Source: Parvibacillus sp035426385 (GTDB taxonomy: Bacteria > Bacteroidota > Bacteroidia > Chitinophagales > Saprospiraceae). From it: a DNA stretch of 24,850 nt. Below, piece after piece: positions 24,795 through 24,850 of this stretch. The stretch covers positions 1-24,850 of the forward strand of contig DAOLZQ010000046.1 of NCBI GenBank assembly GCA_035426385.1. Direction: 5' to 3'. The notes beneath the pieces were generated by a model. That model was not told where the DNA came from. It saw nothing but the letters and a program-made list of their open reading frames with translations, and did no database searches. Position numbers and translations under genes: made by a program. Numbering within the stretch: the first letter of the stretch is position 1; the number at the start of each line of letters is the position of its first letter.

Positions 24795-24850
24795 TGATAT
24801 ATTACGATTCTTCAGAGCTTGTATTAATCTATAGTATTGTGGATTTCCCT

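Larger units (their letters stand above)
24498..24850. other. 353-base non-coding 3' flank of groEL
   Basis: No open reading frame of interest on either strand. It holds the groESL terminator (24528-24561) and then four repeat elements listed separately. The last 55 bases show nothing I can assign; the next gene lies outside the window. Confidence 0.7.

Noticed and set aside
1..24850. CRISPR array, tRNA/rRNA, insertion sequence, prophage or defence island
   Set aside because: No repeat-spacer pattern, cloverleaf-like sequence, transposase, integrase or recognised defence gene was seen on either strand.

Overview
The window looks like a Bacteroidota chromosome segment, most probably from the Saprospiraceae/Chitinophagaceae side of the phylum. 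Evidence: a type IX secretion (T9SS) type B C-terminal sorting domain, Bacteroidota-style lipoproteins, several TAnnTTTG -7 promoter elements, repeated TTG start codons, moderate-to-low GC, and Bacteroidota-typical versions of QueE, GlmM, MeaB and GroEL. No plasmid, phage, insertion sequence, CRISPR array, rRNA or tRNA was recognised. One run of exactly 100 N (8898-8997) is a scaffold gap, so the left (1-8897) and right (8998-24850) parts may not be truly adjacent.

Left part, all on +: a possible tail of an upstream gene; queE (queuosine pathway radical-SAM enzyme); a very large thioester-containing alpha-2-macroglobulin-like lipoprotein; and, one base after its stop, a DUF5682-type protein that is usually part of MoxR-AAA/vWA clusters. 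Whatever followed is lost in the gap.

Right part, + strand 9072-13025: a compact three-gene operon (His/Met-rich lipoprotein, SCO1-like copper chaperone, lipoprotein cytochrome c) that fits copper handling or cytochrome oxidase assembly, then an 810-codon T9SS-exported Ig/Calx-beta-like surface protein. Minus strand 20168-13165: meaB, a long M23 peptidase, a Bcp/PrxQ peroxiredoxin, an archaeal-type phosphoglucosamine mutase (TTG start) and a cysteine desulfurase, tightly spaced with two ATGA overlaps, followed by a separate retropepsin-like protein with two half-sites and a C-terminal PDZ-like region.

Plus strand from 20315: a flavin-dependent halogenase-like oxidoreductase divergent from meaB, a LOG-family phosphoribohydrolase, and groES-groEL. 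groESL is preceded by a near-perfect sigma-54 -24/-12 promoter instead of the TAnnTTTG type, and ends in a strong intrinsic terminator. The last 290 bases hold no gene but a mosaic of REP-like inverted and direct repeats.

The most interesting items are the sigma-54-like groESL promoter, the A2M/DUF5682 pair cut by the gap, the orphan halogenase-like flavoenzyme with a full signature set, the tandem asymmetric retropepsin, and the 3' repeat mosaic. No complete, clearly undescribed multi-gene system could be demonstrated.
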